A stretch of DNA of 64,000 bases, taken from Rhipicephalus microplus. Its lineage: Eukaryota; Arthropoda; Arachnida; Ixodida; Ixodidae. A program made the translations under genes and the position numbers. Shown here piece after piece: positions 10,345 to 21,213 of this stretch. The notes below the pieces were generated by a model. It did not search any database, was not told the DNA's origin, and worked only from the letters and a program-made list of their open reading frames with translations. Location of the stretch: the NCBI RefSeq assembly GCF_043290135.1, contig NC_134710.1, positions 136,856,155 to 136,920,154 of the forward strand, read 5' to 3'. Each line of letters opens with the position of its first letter. Positions within the stretch are counted from its first letter, which is position 1.

Positions 10345-11740
10345 TACAGGTTTCTCCCTGGCCAGTCGACTACCAGTATTGTTGCTTTTTCATGATGCAA
10401 ATCTTTTCTATTTCTCACACAGGACAGATTGATGTAGCGTATACTGTGACGTGAGCTAGGCTTTTGACGCAGTCAGCCACTCACTGTTTTTGTTTAAACT
10501 AGCCAACTTTGATGTTTACTTGTCTGATGTGAATCATCTGCACAGCTGTCTGCTCAATAGGTCATGTTATGTTGCCATTAATGGCCAAAAGTCTTTCATG
10601 TAGAAAGTCATTAGTGAAGTTTTTCAAGGGTCGGTATTGGGCCGACTCTTATTTTTAATTTACGTTAACTATGTTTCTTTTACAATTCACTATTCTTCTT
10701 TTGTCTTGTATACCAATGACATCGAGATATTTAAAGAATTTCATTCAATTAACAACTGTCGCTTGCTGCAGTCAGATTTGTGTACTTTCTCTGAATGGTG
10801 TGATAACAACAACCTCTGTCTGAATACCTCAGAAACTAAATTCATGAGTACATCTCAGAAAAAATCTATATCGTGTCATTTCTATACTCTGTCGATACCA
10901 TGTGCTTATGTAAAGTATATGAATTCAGTGACCTCGGTATGCTTTTTGATAGCAGGATTTTGTTTTCTGCGCACACTAAACGTGCTGCCATGTGTGGCGT
11001 TCGTTCTCTCAGCTGTGTTTGCATAATCTCTCGGAAATTCAGTTTTCCTACAGCCTTCCACAAATTATACACCCCATTACGCCTTCCTCAACTCGAATAT
11101 GCATCTGTGATCTGGAATGGCATTGCTAAATCTGGTAGTGACAGCATTGAGCGAGTCCAAAATTTTTTTTTCTTAAGCATTTACAACCATCGTTTCCCTA
11201 TAGAAATGCCTCTGGATCTCGTTCCAACACAGCCAGATTATTATCATTGCCATCACTTCCCTGCCGCCGAAATCATGCTGACTTGTTATTTCTTTACAAA
11301 GTAGTTCGCGATATAATATTCTGCTCTTGACTTCTCAGTTGTGTAAATTTTTGGATTCCGCGTAAGCTGACCAGAGAGAATCGATCACCTCATGTAACTG
11401 CCAACTTCTTTCAACACAATATCGTTCACAGAATACTAAATCTCTATAGTGTTAACCTTCATGATCTTGATGTTCTTACAGTCCACTGTCATTGTTTTTA
11501 TCATAGTTCTGCACTGTCTAAACATTGTTTTTCACAATGTACAGATTCTCCCCTTTTCCGTCATTCAGGAAGGCTTCTACGTAGCTGTGTGTATTCCGCT
11601 TTATTTTTCACTCCCAATCGATAGTTCTCTTGTAGTTTTATTCTTGTTATTTTGTGCTACTTTTTTTCTGTGCGTTTTCATTCCTTTTATTTTATTTGTT
11701 TTCTGAAGACTGTCTGTATTGTATTGTATTGTTTATTTTT
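10345..11740 (+). pseudogene. Jockey-like LINE reverse transcriptase fragment
   Basis: Encodes the palm and thumb parts of a non-LTR reverse transcriptase over several frames. A GF-LPGQS-type segment lies near 10350, the motif-A region (AFDAVSHSLF) near 10465-10490, then VFQGSVLGRLLFLIYVN (about 10618-10670) and FVLYTNDIEIF (about 10700-10730), where the usual YADD reads YTND, losing the first catalytic Asp of the pair. Downstream come DLGMLFDSR, then LEYASVIWNG and IERVQNFF, typical of the region after the RT in jockey-type elements. The element starts abruptly inside the RT (5' truncated) and ends in a (TTGTA)n-like tail at about 11708-11737. Frameshifts and the lost Asp show it is dead. 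Confidence 0.8.
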
Positions 11741-12160
11741 ATTCTTGATTCATTGATTGATTGAATAATTGAATGATTGATTTGACTGCAGAATAAAGTA
11801 GTCCGTGGAAGGCTAGCAGTCTTACAAACGCGTTTGACGCATACTCGCACACGCTTGACAGTGACTGAGGAGGCATCAAGAACCCGTGTTACTATGCTCT
11901 GCGTAGCTAATGATCACCCCTTGTGCCTCTATTTTCAAAGAACACCTGAAGCGTCATCCCCGTTTTGCGATGGTCATTAACTAAACTCCGTGGCAAGCGA
12001 GAGAGTTAGGAGTGCGTAAAACCAGGCCTAAAAAGATGTCAGTAAGCAAACCGAGAAATCTTGATTTACAACGGTATGTTCTGCAGTCATAAGTATTAAT
12101 CTCATTTGCAAGTAAAATCACGATAAAATTAAGAGCTCCAATATATCGGTGGCCTAGCGG
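11741..12160. other. Non-coding spacer
   Basis: Begins with an imperfect GATT/AATTG tract (11748-11785). No gene recognised. Confidence 0.4.
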
Positions 12161-12164
12161 CCGC

Positions 12165-12440
12165 TGTGTTCGCAGACTCGGCAAAAGCGTTCGGTTCATT
12201 ATTAAATGACACTCAATTTAACAGACTCATCTCGATGAGTGTCATTAGACCCACCTTATCGTTATTTCTCTTTCTTCGCGCGTGTTCTTTTTTTACCGGG
12301 CCGACAATGCGAAGCGACCAACACCATCAGTTTTGTTATCTACACACAATTTCTGATCACGCACAAAGGGTGTGCCTCAATAAAAACATTCTTAAATTTA
12401 TATTAATGTTTGTTTATATAAATGACCTCCCCAACTGATA
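12165..12440 (+). pseudogene. LINE reverse transcriptase fragment (motifs A-B)
   Basis: Translation reads FADSAKAFGSLLND (motif-A region, F-D-SKAF) then PTLSLF and, at 12368-12436, a KGVPQ start in one frame and FVYINDLP in another. That matches the GVPQGS...YINDLP motif-B region of CR1/L2- or jockey-type LINE RTs with a frameshift between. The YADD box is absent because the sequence switches at about 12441 to an RNase-H-type LINE C-terminus. Confidence 0.6.
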
Positions 12441-12995
12441 CCAATTGGTCGCAACCGGATCATCGGAACAATCGTTTGCGGGAAACGGAACCCGATATGA
12501 CTTTTCGACTTCCGGCTAAAATCAGCCAAAGACATGCAAGTGTACTGCACTTGGCTGCACCGGATTCACCTGGGCGTTGCCTTCACTCGACACTACGCCC
12601 ACCTATTCGGCCGTGTGGACAGCCCGAACATTGAGCACATACGTGACGGAAAGAAAGATGCTAACTTCAACGTTTACAAACATCGGACGAACGCCACTCA
12701 GTGAAAGCTACATTTTGTTAGCAATGTGTAAACAAACCGTGTCAAAAACTGCTGCAAGGGATGCTTTAGATTTTATCCAAAGCACTGGACTAGATACTAA
12801 GCTGTAGGGTGCTATGATAAGTGGCTAGTGCACATACGCACCACCTCTTCCTCTCCCCGCTATCATCCTTCATTCCTCTTCCTTCCCTCCTTCCCTTATC
12901 TTCTGTGTATAATAGCAGGCTAGAGCGCACGAGCTCAGGCCGACCCCTCTGCTTTATAATGAATTTTCACTCTCTCTCTCTCTCTACAATCGTGA
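12441..12995 (+). pseudogene. RNase-H-type LINE: C-terminal end and 3' UTR
   Basis: Frames at 12475-12620 carry ETEPDMTFRLP and LGVAFTRHYAHLFGRVDSPN, the segment between RNase H and the C-terminal Cys/His motif in I/R1-group LINEs. The Cys/His motif is lost to a small deletion. The end, ARDALDFIQSTGLDTKL with a stop near 12807, matches the C-terminus seen in the copy at 34940-35038 (VKALLCFLRKTGLCERL). A pyrimidine-rich 3' UTR follows, ending in (CT)n at 12970-12985. The abutment to the RT piece at 12440 suggests deletion or chimerism. Confidence 0.65.
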
Positions 12996-13415
12996 AAGTA
13001 GCACAGATTCACTTTAATATGCAGATGATGCCACAATAGCGAGCTAGCTACTGACTTTTCTGACGAGTATACTTATTCGATATGACGAACATACTGAATT
13101 TATTATTTTGCATTGTAACACTTTTTCTACCTTCTCAAACATGACTATATAATTAAAGTTTCTATAACTTCATGACAAGGGTCACCCTGAGACCTCAATT
13201 TCATGATTTATGCATGCATTTATGCATCGGAAAACATTAATTAAAAATTACACAATATGTGTGGTCAGGCAAGAGGCGCGCTTGTCCTGTCTGGATTTAT
13301 TGTGTTGACGCAGGTTTTTCCTTGTGTTCTTTTTTCGTTTGAGCATACCAAGTATACGTTGTCAGAATCTCCCCCGAATATTGTGATCTTGTACTTTTCT
13401 ACTCAGGGACAGAAC
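12996..13415. other. AT-rich non-coding stretch
   Basis: No domain, repeat or regulatory signal recognised. Confidence 0.4.
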
Positions 13416-13418
13416 TAT

Positions 13419-13469
<51 letters not shown>

Positions 13470-13471
13470 TT
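13416..13471. repeat. (ATTT)n microsatellite
   Basis: Fourteen uninterrupted ATTT units. Confidence 0.97.
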
Positions 13472-13630
13472 GACCAATTGACTTAAACTCTCTCGTGGCA
13501 AATACCGAGCAAGAGCATTCGAATGCGTTTTAGAAGCTTCGAGCATAAAATGGGATGAATGAACTGGACGAATAATGTTGTCTTGCTCATGGCACTCGGT
13601 AAATCCCTGCTAGAGGCTCGTGCACTGTGC

Positions 13631-13740
13631 GATGCCAGTGCACGTTAACAAACACCACATGCGCAAAATTTCTGGAACACTCCACTGCGGCGTCTCTCAT
13701 AATCATTTCGTGATCCTTATACGTGAAACACTTAACATTC
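13631..13740 (+). mobile_element. SINE, main family, 5'-truncated copy
   Basis: Keeps only the body: gccagtgcacgttaac, aaaatttctggaacactccac, gcggcgtctctcataatcat. The tRNA head and AATC tail are missing. Confidence 0.65.
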
Positions 13741-14245
13741 CCATTATCAGCAAATCTCGTGGTACGATCGAAAAATTTCATCACCATGTAAAATCTTATT
13801 TGTTTCCGGCTGTCATAACTATTTTCTTAAGTTGCTCATCTCTGTCTTTTGGTAGCCACTTATTTTTCTTCGCTGCGGAACTTATAGAAAAGGAGTGGCT
13901 GAAGCAATATAGACGTCGACATCCACAACAAACCAGTTAGAACAAAACATATCGAACGGGGAGCTACCTTGGTATGATTCTTACACGATATGAAATCAGT
14001 GAATGAGAATCGCGCGGTTAAATACGCATAAAAGAGCACGTGATAAGACCGCCAGATACAGTTCATTCGGTGTAGTGTGCTCCATGAGAGCGTCTACCAT
14101 AGTCATTAAGTTACTAAGCCACCTGCCTGCCCCGTTTTGAAATTATTGCGCAAGATTAGACAAGATAAAATAAACATATTGTTTAGGAAAATGATGAAAT
14201 CTGTCTCTGAAGATAAAGTTTAGGCCATGTATTAAATCTCTACTT
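13741..14245. other. Non-coding stretch
   Basis: No domain-bearing frame or recognised repeat. Confidence 0.4.
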
Positions 14246-14248
14246 TTA

Positions 14249-14640
14249 GAGGCGAAGCTCCTTATGGCGTCGCTTGTGCGTCAGCCGTTGTCGTTTTGCG
14301 TAACCGCCGGTGGCACATACCCGAGGGTTTGTGCCACAGGGGATACACGGGTATGTGCCACAGGGGAAAAGAGAGACGATCGCGATCAAAAAATGCGGAA
14401 TGGCAGTACTTGGAGTGTTCACTAGGTGAACGGACGGACGGATGCACGGGTGTACATACAGACAAGCAAACGGACGGATGGATGAACGCGAGGGAGGATG
14501 GATGGACGTGCAGTCGGACGCACGGACGGATGGATGTATAGACGGAAGGACGGGCGGAAGCAAGAACGAACGGGTGGTCGGAAGCGCGGTTGGACTGATG
14601 AACGTTTCACCCCACTCATCACCATTCACCCCGTTGATTT
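14249..14640 (-). repeat. Dispersed repeat family B, copy 1, with internal minisatellite
   Basis: Read on the minus strand it starts with the family head (tgaatggtgatgagtgggg...), then a run of imperfect 4 bp units (GTCC/ATCC) spanning plus 14431-14580, then agtgaacactccaagtac and a gtgccac-containing end. Other copies are at 40990-41390, 44551-44800 and 60777-61195. The plus-strand end carries aggcgaagctcc, echoing the gcgaagc of the head, so the element may have related termini. No coding capacity is evident; open frames across the minisatellite are artefacts of the repeat. Confidence 0.65.
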
Positions 14641-14689
14641 GCTGGGATTTTTTTAATTGTATTCTATTTTATTCTATTTTATCCTTCCT

Positions 14690-14795
14690 CTTTCCGACCC
14701 TTTTCCCCATCCCCGTACAGGGTAGCAAACCAGTTCGTCTAGGTTAACCTCCCTGTCTCTTCCTTTTAATTATTTCTCTCTCTCTTTTTTTATTC
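14690..14795 (+). mobile_element. RNase-H-type LINE 3' UTR fragment
   Basis: Contains cagggtagcaaaccagttcg and ggttaacctccctg followed by a pyrimidine-rich, CT-repeat tail, matching the 3' end of the LINE at 33796-35222 (gggtagccaacaggatg, agttaacctccctgcc). It is a strongly 5'-truncated copy; no clear target-site duplication was found. Confidence 0.6.
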
Positions 14796-15095
14796 TGCTA
14801 TCCGAGTCATCAGACCGGAACACAATATTTATTTTCAAAATAGCAATACTGTGACTATTTCGCCATTTTGTACCATGCTATTGCAAACAGAAAGCACTCC
14901 AAATATCTCCTGATATAGCTTCTGGCTGGTACTGCATATGGCTATCAATGAGGAGAGGACACATTACGGCTTCTTGCGCGATATTGACAGCAACGAATGT
15001 CAAGCGACTATCTCCATAGATTTTGTTCACATTATTAGCTTTCATTTTATTTAAATAGGCATACCTTCGTCATTATACAGAAAAGGCTTTTAACT
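14796..15095. other. AT-rich spacer
   Basis: Nothing recognised. Confidence 0.4.
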
Positions 15096-15184
15096 GGCAG
15101 TGCTATCACGCTTGCCTCTTACTGAACTGTCTGAAATCATTGAGAAGCTGGATGTCCTTTTCCGCGTACAAAAAAAAAAAAAAC

Positions 15185-15457
15185 GTGGAAAGTATGAAAA
15201 CGTCTGACCAGCATAGTTCAGATCAGTACAATAAAGTTCTAGCAGGAATAACGCTTCAGTCAACTGAGATTGTTGCTTCAAAAAAAAAGAGTAAAAAAAT
15301 TGATACGGTGAATGCAGACTGGGAAGTCGTGAAATTACGACCACAGATAAACAGCCTCGAACAGTATAGTCGAAGGAATAACTTGGAAGGACATGGTTTT
15401 GTGGAGGTTGAAAATGAAAATCTGTTCCGAAAGATCAATGCGATGACACAGGACTAG
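15185..15457 (+). pseudogene. LINE ORF1 remnant (coiled-coil type)
   Basis: Translation includes LRPQINSLEQYSRRNNLEGHG, matching the coiled-coil/LEQYSRR-N-LE-HG signature of ORF1 proteins of LINEs carrying an L1-like RNA-binding domain. A further piece, CHKLPTKRGNTPAVMVRF, follows in another frame after the stop at 15455. The protein would be an RNA-binding chaperone of the element's own RNA. It is broken by stops. Confidence 0.7.
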
Positions 15458-15569
15458 GAGCTGCCTCAGTTGTCTAAGCAAGACGTGGAAGGATGCCATA
15501 AACTGCCAACAAAACGTGGCAATACCCCGGCAGTAATGGTCCGCTTTAACAGCTCAGAACAAAAAGCTC

Positions 15570-16322
15570 ATGTGGATGGTGAAGGCAAAGGCCACAGAAA
15601 AGCAGTATGGCGTTGCCATACTCCTTTTCAAAAAAAAAAATAAGTTAGGCTCTGACATTAAAAAAGTACTGAAAGAATATTACAAGAATAAATTTGCTGC
15701 AGCCTCAAACTGTCCAGTGAAAATTGGGAATCGTCTCCATGAATTATTGGGAAAGGGTAGTTGTCATGTACCTGGCGAACAAACACTCGATGATGTCGAA
15801 TACAGTGGTGCTGCTTCGGCGGACAAATTTATTAAGGACTTCCTATTTTCTGTAGTATCGTCCCGCAAAGAAATTAAAAAGCAGGAAATCAATCGGTACA
15901 TGGCCTCTCGAGTTTTCAGTGCCATATTTTTAAAACCGTTCAGTGAGCGTGAAGTGTTCACGTTTCTGAGTAATCTAGGTAAAGCTACTGCCACAGTTGG
16001 ATATGAAATCAAGTATGAACCGCTTATTGCTATTTCCAATCTGATCAGTGCTCCACTACACCACATATGTAATGATGTTTTAGACCAAGGTGTTTTTTCA
16101 GACAGTATGAAAATTGCATGCGTGATTGTTTTGCACAGAGGTGGGCCCTGTCACAACATTAATAAACACGGACCTATATCTGTCTTACTTCTGTTTTCCA
16201 CACTGCTGGAATATTTCGCAAAAGATAGACTATGTAATTTTTTTTCACAGTTGACAGGTCCTTGTAAAATAACAGTTCTGGTTTCATTCGGAAGTCGACG
16301 GAGATGGCTCTATTTAGCATAA
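15570..16322 (+). pseudogene. LINE ORF2 fragment: pre-RT and fingers region
   Basis: A 250-codon open stretch with LISAPLHHICNDVLDQGVFSD and MKIACVIVLHRGG then GPISVLLLFSTLLEYF, matching the RT fingers motif (LIxxPL-H-xN-L-GxFPD; K-A-V-PI-K-G; YRPISVL). The Arg of YRPIS has become Gly. The first part (to about residue 25) is junction sequence, so this open frame is not a native protein. Confidence 0.75.
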
Positions 16323-16464
16323 AGGAAATATAATTTTTAATATAGATGAAAAGCGATTCCCTGTCGGACTTTTTTTAGACTTCCAAAATGCATTCAGTTC
16401 TATAAAACACGATATTTTATTTTATAAGCTACCGTTATACGGCATTCTACGAGTAGCCTTAAAA

Positions 16465-16710
16465 TTGATTCGCAGTTATTTTTCTCATAGACTACAGTAC
16501 ACGTGGTATAACGGTTACCCATCACAGTTGAAAGAATTGTTATTTGGTGTACCGCAAGGATCTATTCTGAGTCCAATATTCTTTATTATCTATATGAATG
16601 ATATCATAGCCACCCCAAAAACTTCTGCAATCATTCTGTGTGAAGATGACACTGGTGTGTTTTTCTCTGACATGCATCTCGATAAAATACGCGCTCAAGC
16701 TAATACATGA
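16465..16710 (+). pseudogene. LINE RT palm fragment, YADD altered to CEDD
   Basis: Contains LLFGVPQGSILSPIFF and IIYMNDI, the motif-B region, then AIILCEDDTGVFFSD. Tyr-Ala of YADD is replaced by Cys-Glu while both Asp remain. The motif-A equivalent (LFLDFQNAFSSIKHDIL) lies upstream near 16370-16415 in a different frame. Confidence 0.8.
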
Positions 16711-17085
16711 TTAGAAGAGTTAGCATTATGGTTACATACAAATAAACTAAACTAGAATGGCAGTAAAACAAAAGTTAATGTATATAAAGCACGTAACAAG
16801 CCAGATGATTATGAACTTCAGGTTATATTTGAACATATTGTAATTGAACGTGTTTCTTTGTACAAGTTTAGGTATCTTTTTTTTTTTTTTGAAGACCACT
16901 TGGATTGCATGGTCCCAAGCTCCAGCCCAATAATAAAGTTCATGCCAACATATCAAGGTTGCTCGCTGTATTCCACAGACCCAGAGACCTTGTTCCGAAA
17001 TCTCTAAAGTGGCAGCTATATTACACCCTAATTCATTCACACTTTCACTGCCGTATAATGATTTGGGGGATCTACGTCCAAAACT

Positions 17086-17155
17086 CCGGATGTGCGTCTG
17101 GTTAACCTCCCTGCTTTTCCTTGCATCTTTATCTCTCTCTCTCTCTCTCTCTCTC
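17086..17155 (+). mobile_element. 70 bp LINE 3'-end insertion with 15 bp duplication
   Basis: The 15-mer tctacgtccaaaact occurs at 17071-17085 and again at 17156-17170. Between them lie ggatgtgcgtctg, gttaacctccctg and a (CT)n tail, matching the extreme 3' end of the RNase-H-type LINE at 35180-35222. Removing the insert and one repeat restores continuous coding of the host LINE C-terminus. This is an extreme 5'-truncated retrotransposition product. Duplication length is ambiguous by a few bases because it abuts the CT tail. Confidence 0.85.
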
Positions 17156-17818
17156 TCTACGTCCAAAACTAATCTTGTTCGGCTGATAAGACGGTCAAAG
17201 AAGGTACTACAATACGTTAAAAACCACACAGGCTTATGCTTTTTAGAACACTCTGTTCTACATGTGAACCAATTATATGAATTGAGTTTTCTCTCTCATG
17301 TTTTAAAAAAAATTAGGCTAATTCCTTCTAGATATATTGAAGTGCAATCTAGTCCCAATGTGCCTTATGAATTAAAACACAACCCTTACAGAACTCCACT
17401 TGTCCGAACCACCTATTTAACTCAAACGCTAACATATTTAATTGCCAGTCTTCTCAACAGAGGTACACATGTTACAGAAATCGCGCAGAAACATTTGTCC
17501 CTTAAATCTTTCAAAAACTATGTCAGAGTGTATCTTGTATCCCGTCCTTAAGATTGAAAAGCTGTGTATGTAGCAGTCATACGTTCATCTGGTTTCGTTA
17601 CTTGCGGGGTTGTTACTGTTTCTTTATTACTGTACAAGCATAAATTTTGTTCTCTCTGTATAGAAACTGTGTTTTGCATGTATTAATGATGTATGATATT
17701 CTATCTTTTTGTGCATGTTCTGAATCGGTGCATTCGGGGGCTTAGGGTCCCGTCAGGCAGAGCTCATCTGCGTTTTGCCATTGTATCCGGGACATACACC
17801 TGCCTGAAATAAAGAGCT

Positions 17819-17846
17819 GATTGATTAATTGATTGATTGATTATTG

Positions 17847-17935
<89 letters not shown>
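17819..17935. repeat. (GATT)n microsatellite, LINE 3' tail
   Basis: About 28 GATT units with two early interruptions, starting right after the LINE 3' UTR (aataaagagct), so it is best read as the expanded 3' tail of that LINE. Confidence 0.9.
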
Positions 17936-17936
<1 letters not shown>

Positions 17937-18625
17937 CCAGTGAATACACTCTGTTAAGGAGACCATAACCTGCCTCCCTTTATTGTCAGTCTATATGTAA
18001 AAACCAAGTATTCTAATTTTTTGATACGAAGCTTGAATGCTACATAGGGTTTTTTCCTTTGTTTTACCCCAAAGACAACGAATGCCTGAAGTCAAACCAA
18101 CGTCGTGTTAAATCACATGCATTCGTTCTGTTGTAACTAAATTAAATGATAACAAAACAGATGAAAACCTCACAATATTGATAAAAAACATATCTGGGCT
18201 ACATTCAGACGGCCTTATCATGTTGCAAAACCTTATCCGTGTTACTGGCTCAGTAGCTCGCAATGCTTGTTGGGTCGAGTTGGATGAGTAAATTTTCGAG
18301 GGTAAGGTACAATCGCATGTTTTTAAAATTCAATTAAAAATAATAAGTAACGAATAATCGTACCAATACTTTAAGAAGCTCGAAAAGTAAATTAATGGCT
18401 GACGCAAATCAATTCGAGTATGGGGAAATAAACTACGAATATCAAAAATAAGTCTTTCGACATGCTCATGAAGCCTGGTATGCACCTCACGAAAATAAAT
18501 ACTCGTTGCAATAAGAATATCTGCGTGCGCAATGTTAACCTTCAAAGAGCTTATCAATCGCTGTAGTAGCTACCCATGACGGTGAGTTCTCACGCAGAAA
18601 CAGGGTACAAAAATGCGTGAATGCG
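17936..18625. other. AT-rich non-coding stretch
   Basis: No domain or repeat recognised. Confidence 0.4.
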
Positions 18626-18629
18626 ATTA

Positions 18630-19200
18630 CGGATCATTCGAACGAAAAATAAAAAGGTGAAGGAGATAGGTCAACGACACCACCGGCCCTTCCCCAGAGA
18701 CGTTGACCACGCTCTCGCGACAGTGGTGGCACACAGCTGGCGCGGGTAATGCGACAGGCGACGCATCACGTGCGTCTATCGAGAGCCCGACACCGTTTCC
18801 GCCACAGGTATTTCCATCTCGCAGCCGAGCGCACTCATCATCGGCGCCACAGCGCTTCCTGTGATAGCCGCCACTGCTTATCGCGGACAAGGAGCGAGTC
18901 GGCGGCTGGCCAGACCTGCACGCCCGGCCGGCGTCACAGCGCGCCATGCGGTACCCGCCGTCCCAGCGGCCTCCGAAAACAGCAGTGGCCGTCGCACAGG
19001 GCACCCCCTCCAACACACACCGCATCTGCGGTTCTCCCGCATCAGTCGGAAGCGCAAAGGAGAAGCCAGCGCACGGAGTGAGTGCACCAGCGAAAAAGAG
19101 GGTTCCGCGCGAGTTGGTGGTATACAGCATTGCGCCCGGCTGGCCCAGACTTTTCGAACGATGGGCCCGCTAGTCGCAACTACCTCCGCTTGTATAGAGT
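18630..19200. other. GC-rich, CpG-rich island 1
   Basis: Abrupt rise in GC and CpG content relative to both flanks. Open frames of up to 167 codons exist on both strands simultaneously but have low-complexity, Arg/Pro/Ala-rich translations without domains. No match to the repeat families of this window. It could be a promoter/enhancer-type island, an untranslated exon or an unrecognised element. Confidence 0.35.
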
Positions 19201-19769
19201 GTCGATCTTTAGAAATGCCTATTCAAGCTGCCTATGGCAGTGTCAACTTATGACTGCGGATCAAAGGAAAATAGCTTGTAAGCTGACGCAACACGAACTC
19301 GTTGGAAGATTCAACCTGCGATGTTTCTCTCTCTCTTTCACTTTTTTATTGATATGATATATAAGAAAATTTTGGCGCACAATTATGACGATGGCTACTC
19401 CTTAGTCCTCAAGTGAAACTTGATCACGTATTTTAAAGTAAAATATGCAAAGCAGTGCATTGCAAATAGAACACTAGGGCAGAGATATGCAAAGACACAC
19501 TTATACGCACAAATCACGACAAAATGATAAGGAAATGTTAGAAAGTCAATGAATGAAGTTTCTGATAATGTCCCTCATTAACATTCGGTTTAATCAGCAC
19601 AAAAAAAAACAGAGCACACGTCTGGTCCTTATGAAGATGTATTCGCTCGTGTGTACATAATAGTCAACACGCCATTCACTTCAGTACACACATATGATGG
19701 GTGTCACATGATACTGCACCTAATGAGTACATGTGTTATACAAATGAAAGTTTGTTATTTCTTAGTACT
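19201..19769. other. Spacer; probably includes the 3' UTR of the minus-strand LINE
   Basis: AT-rich with a (CT)n run near 19326. The part nearest 19770 follows the LINE stop codon on the minus strand and is presumably its 3' UTR, but no tail marks its end. Confidence 0.35.
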
Positions 19770-19771
19770 TG

Positions 19772-20020
19772 TCAGCAATTCCACTGTCTTGTAAAAAACG
19801 TTTTAATGTTTTTTAAAGAGTCTGACTGTAAAACTCCAGTTGGCCACGGGCCCAGAAGTTTCTTCGTGCTAAACGGTCTCCGGTCTAATGCAAACTGTTT
19901 CGATTTAAGACGGCGTCTCGGCGTGTCATGCTGTGGACAGTCTATGAGAAGGTGACATACGTCTTCATCTATATATCCACATTCGCATTCGGCAGTTTCA
20001 GCTCTGCCAATTCTGTGCAA
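19772..20020 (-). pseudogene. LINE C-terminal Cys/His motif
   Basis: ECECGYIDEDVCHLLIDCP has the C-x-C...H-x4-C pattern that ends RNase-H-bearing LINE polyproteins. The following LDRRPFSTKKLLGPWP and LKNIKTFF are usual C-terminal text. A stop follows near 19772. Confidence 0.8.
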
Positions 20021-20395
20021 AAAAATATTTTGTGTATGCGGTGCCTAGCCTCAATCAGTGAATTAGAGTTTCCATACTTCTATCTAATGCCAGCGTAATT
20101 TTGAATTCAATAAATGGATCGATGTGATATAAATCGCAGCTCTTAGTACTTTGGTTGAACCAAGCAGTTTTGCTCATTCTGAAAGTTGTAGTCTTTATAA
20201 TACTACGCAATTCATTTTTCGAAATTGGTAAAGAAACAATAACGTCTTTACAATGTGCTTGTCGTGCTGCTTCATCGGCAGCTGTGTTTCCAGGAATGTT
20301 GCAATGGCCAGTTATTCACTAGAATTTGATCTCATGTTGCGCCTTGTTTGTTTTGGTGAGCTCCTTCAGCACTTCGTATGTCATACTATCACTTA

Positions 20396-21196
20396 TTACT
20401 GTCGTGTTTGTACTAGTGATCTTAATGCTGCCTGTGAGTCACTGAAAAGTACCCATTTTCTCGCGTCTGCTGCCGAGTTTACAAACTTTATAGCATACAG
20501 AATAGCGAAAAGCTCAGCTGTAGTAGATGACGTCATGCAACATAATTTAAATGATTCCTGAATATTGAACTGTGGTATAATAAATGCCGATGTTGAATAC
20601 GTTGTAATACTTGAGCCATCTGTGTATATGTGTATGTACTCTGGATACCACATGTGTATCTGATAAAGCACTAGTTGTTGAGCAGCTTGGATGAACATGT
20701 CTTTCATTCTGATAATGCCATCCACTGAGAATTCAATGCTTGGTATTGCAAGCAGCCATGGAGGATAGTCCATTTCAGAGCTCCAAAATTCATTTCTTGG
20801 TAATATATGTACATTACTCTGTATTTCTTCATGAGCATTGCTTTTATCTCTTCGTAAAATCTCCAGTACCAATGGGTGGTCCTTGTGTTGCGTCTGTAAG
20901 TAAAAAAAATGGTGGCATGTTTCGATTGTTCTAATGACTGGAAAGGGTGGTTGTCGAGTCTCTGCTATGACAAGGCTGCTGGAAGTCGCTCGTGGAACAC
21001 CTAGGCCGACGCACAGTCTCCTAGCTAAAAGTCTTTGGAGTCGCTCCACTGAAGTGCGGGAAAGGCCGTGTAAGACTGTTGCGGAATATGCAACTTTTTG
21101 TCGTATTAAAGCATTGTGAACAGCGAGCATGGATGATACAAATCCGCCCCATGATGTCCCAGCAATTCTGCGGAGTATATTCACTAGCATATTCAC
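20396..21196 (-). pseudogene. LINE connection and RNase H domain (first three motifs)
   Basis: 266-codon stretch. Residues 1-185 form the region between RT and RNase H (RLQRLLARRLCVGLGVPRATS is typical). Residues 188-265 are RNase H: IYTDGSS (Asp193), TTAELFAI (Glu228), LFSDSQAAL (Asp253). The fourth acidic motif (GNTAADEAA) lies past a frame change at about 20265-20290. RNase H removes RNA from RNA/DNA hybrids during reverse transcription. Confidence 0.85.
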
Positions 21197-21213
21197 CTCG
21201 TTTTCGAGTTTTT

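Larger units (their letters stand above)
15100..17935 (+). pseudogene. CR1/L2-like LINE, internally deleted and interrupted
   Basis: The order is ORF1 remnant (15120-15570), RT N-terminal part (15640-16320), RT palm (16350-16740), thumb/C-terminus (16890-17550), 3' UTR (17550-17818) and a (GATT)n tail. The AP-endonuclease region expected between ORF1 and RT is absent; the junction lies near an A-run at about 15632-15642. Many frameshifts separate the parts. The 3' UTR ends with gggtcccgtcaggcagagc and ccgggacatacacctgcc then aataaag. A 70 bp insertion (17086-17155) splits the C-terminal coding region. No RNase H domain is present, consistent with CR1/L2-type and unlike the other LINE type here. 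Confidence 0.8.

Noticed and set aside
17819..17935. Shared tail linking the CR1/L2-like LINE with the AATC-tailed SINE
   Set aside because: In element orientation the LINE ends in (GATT)n while the SINE ends in (AATC)n, its complement, so the tails are not the same sequence.
18627..19130. 167-codon minus-strand open frame as a gene
   Set aside because: Same reasons: GC-rich, overlapping frames on the other strand, no recognisable domain.
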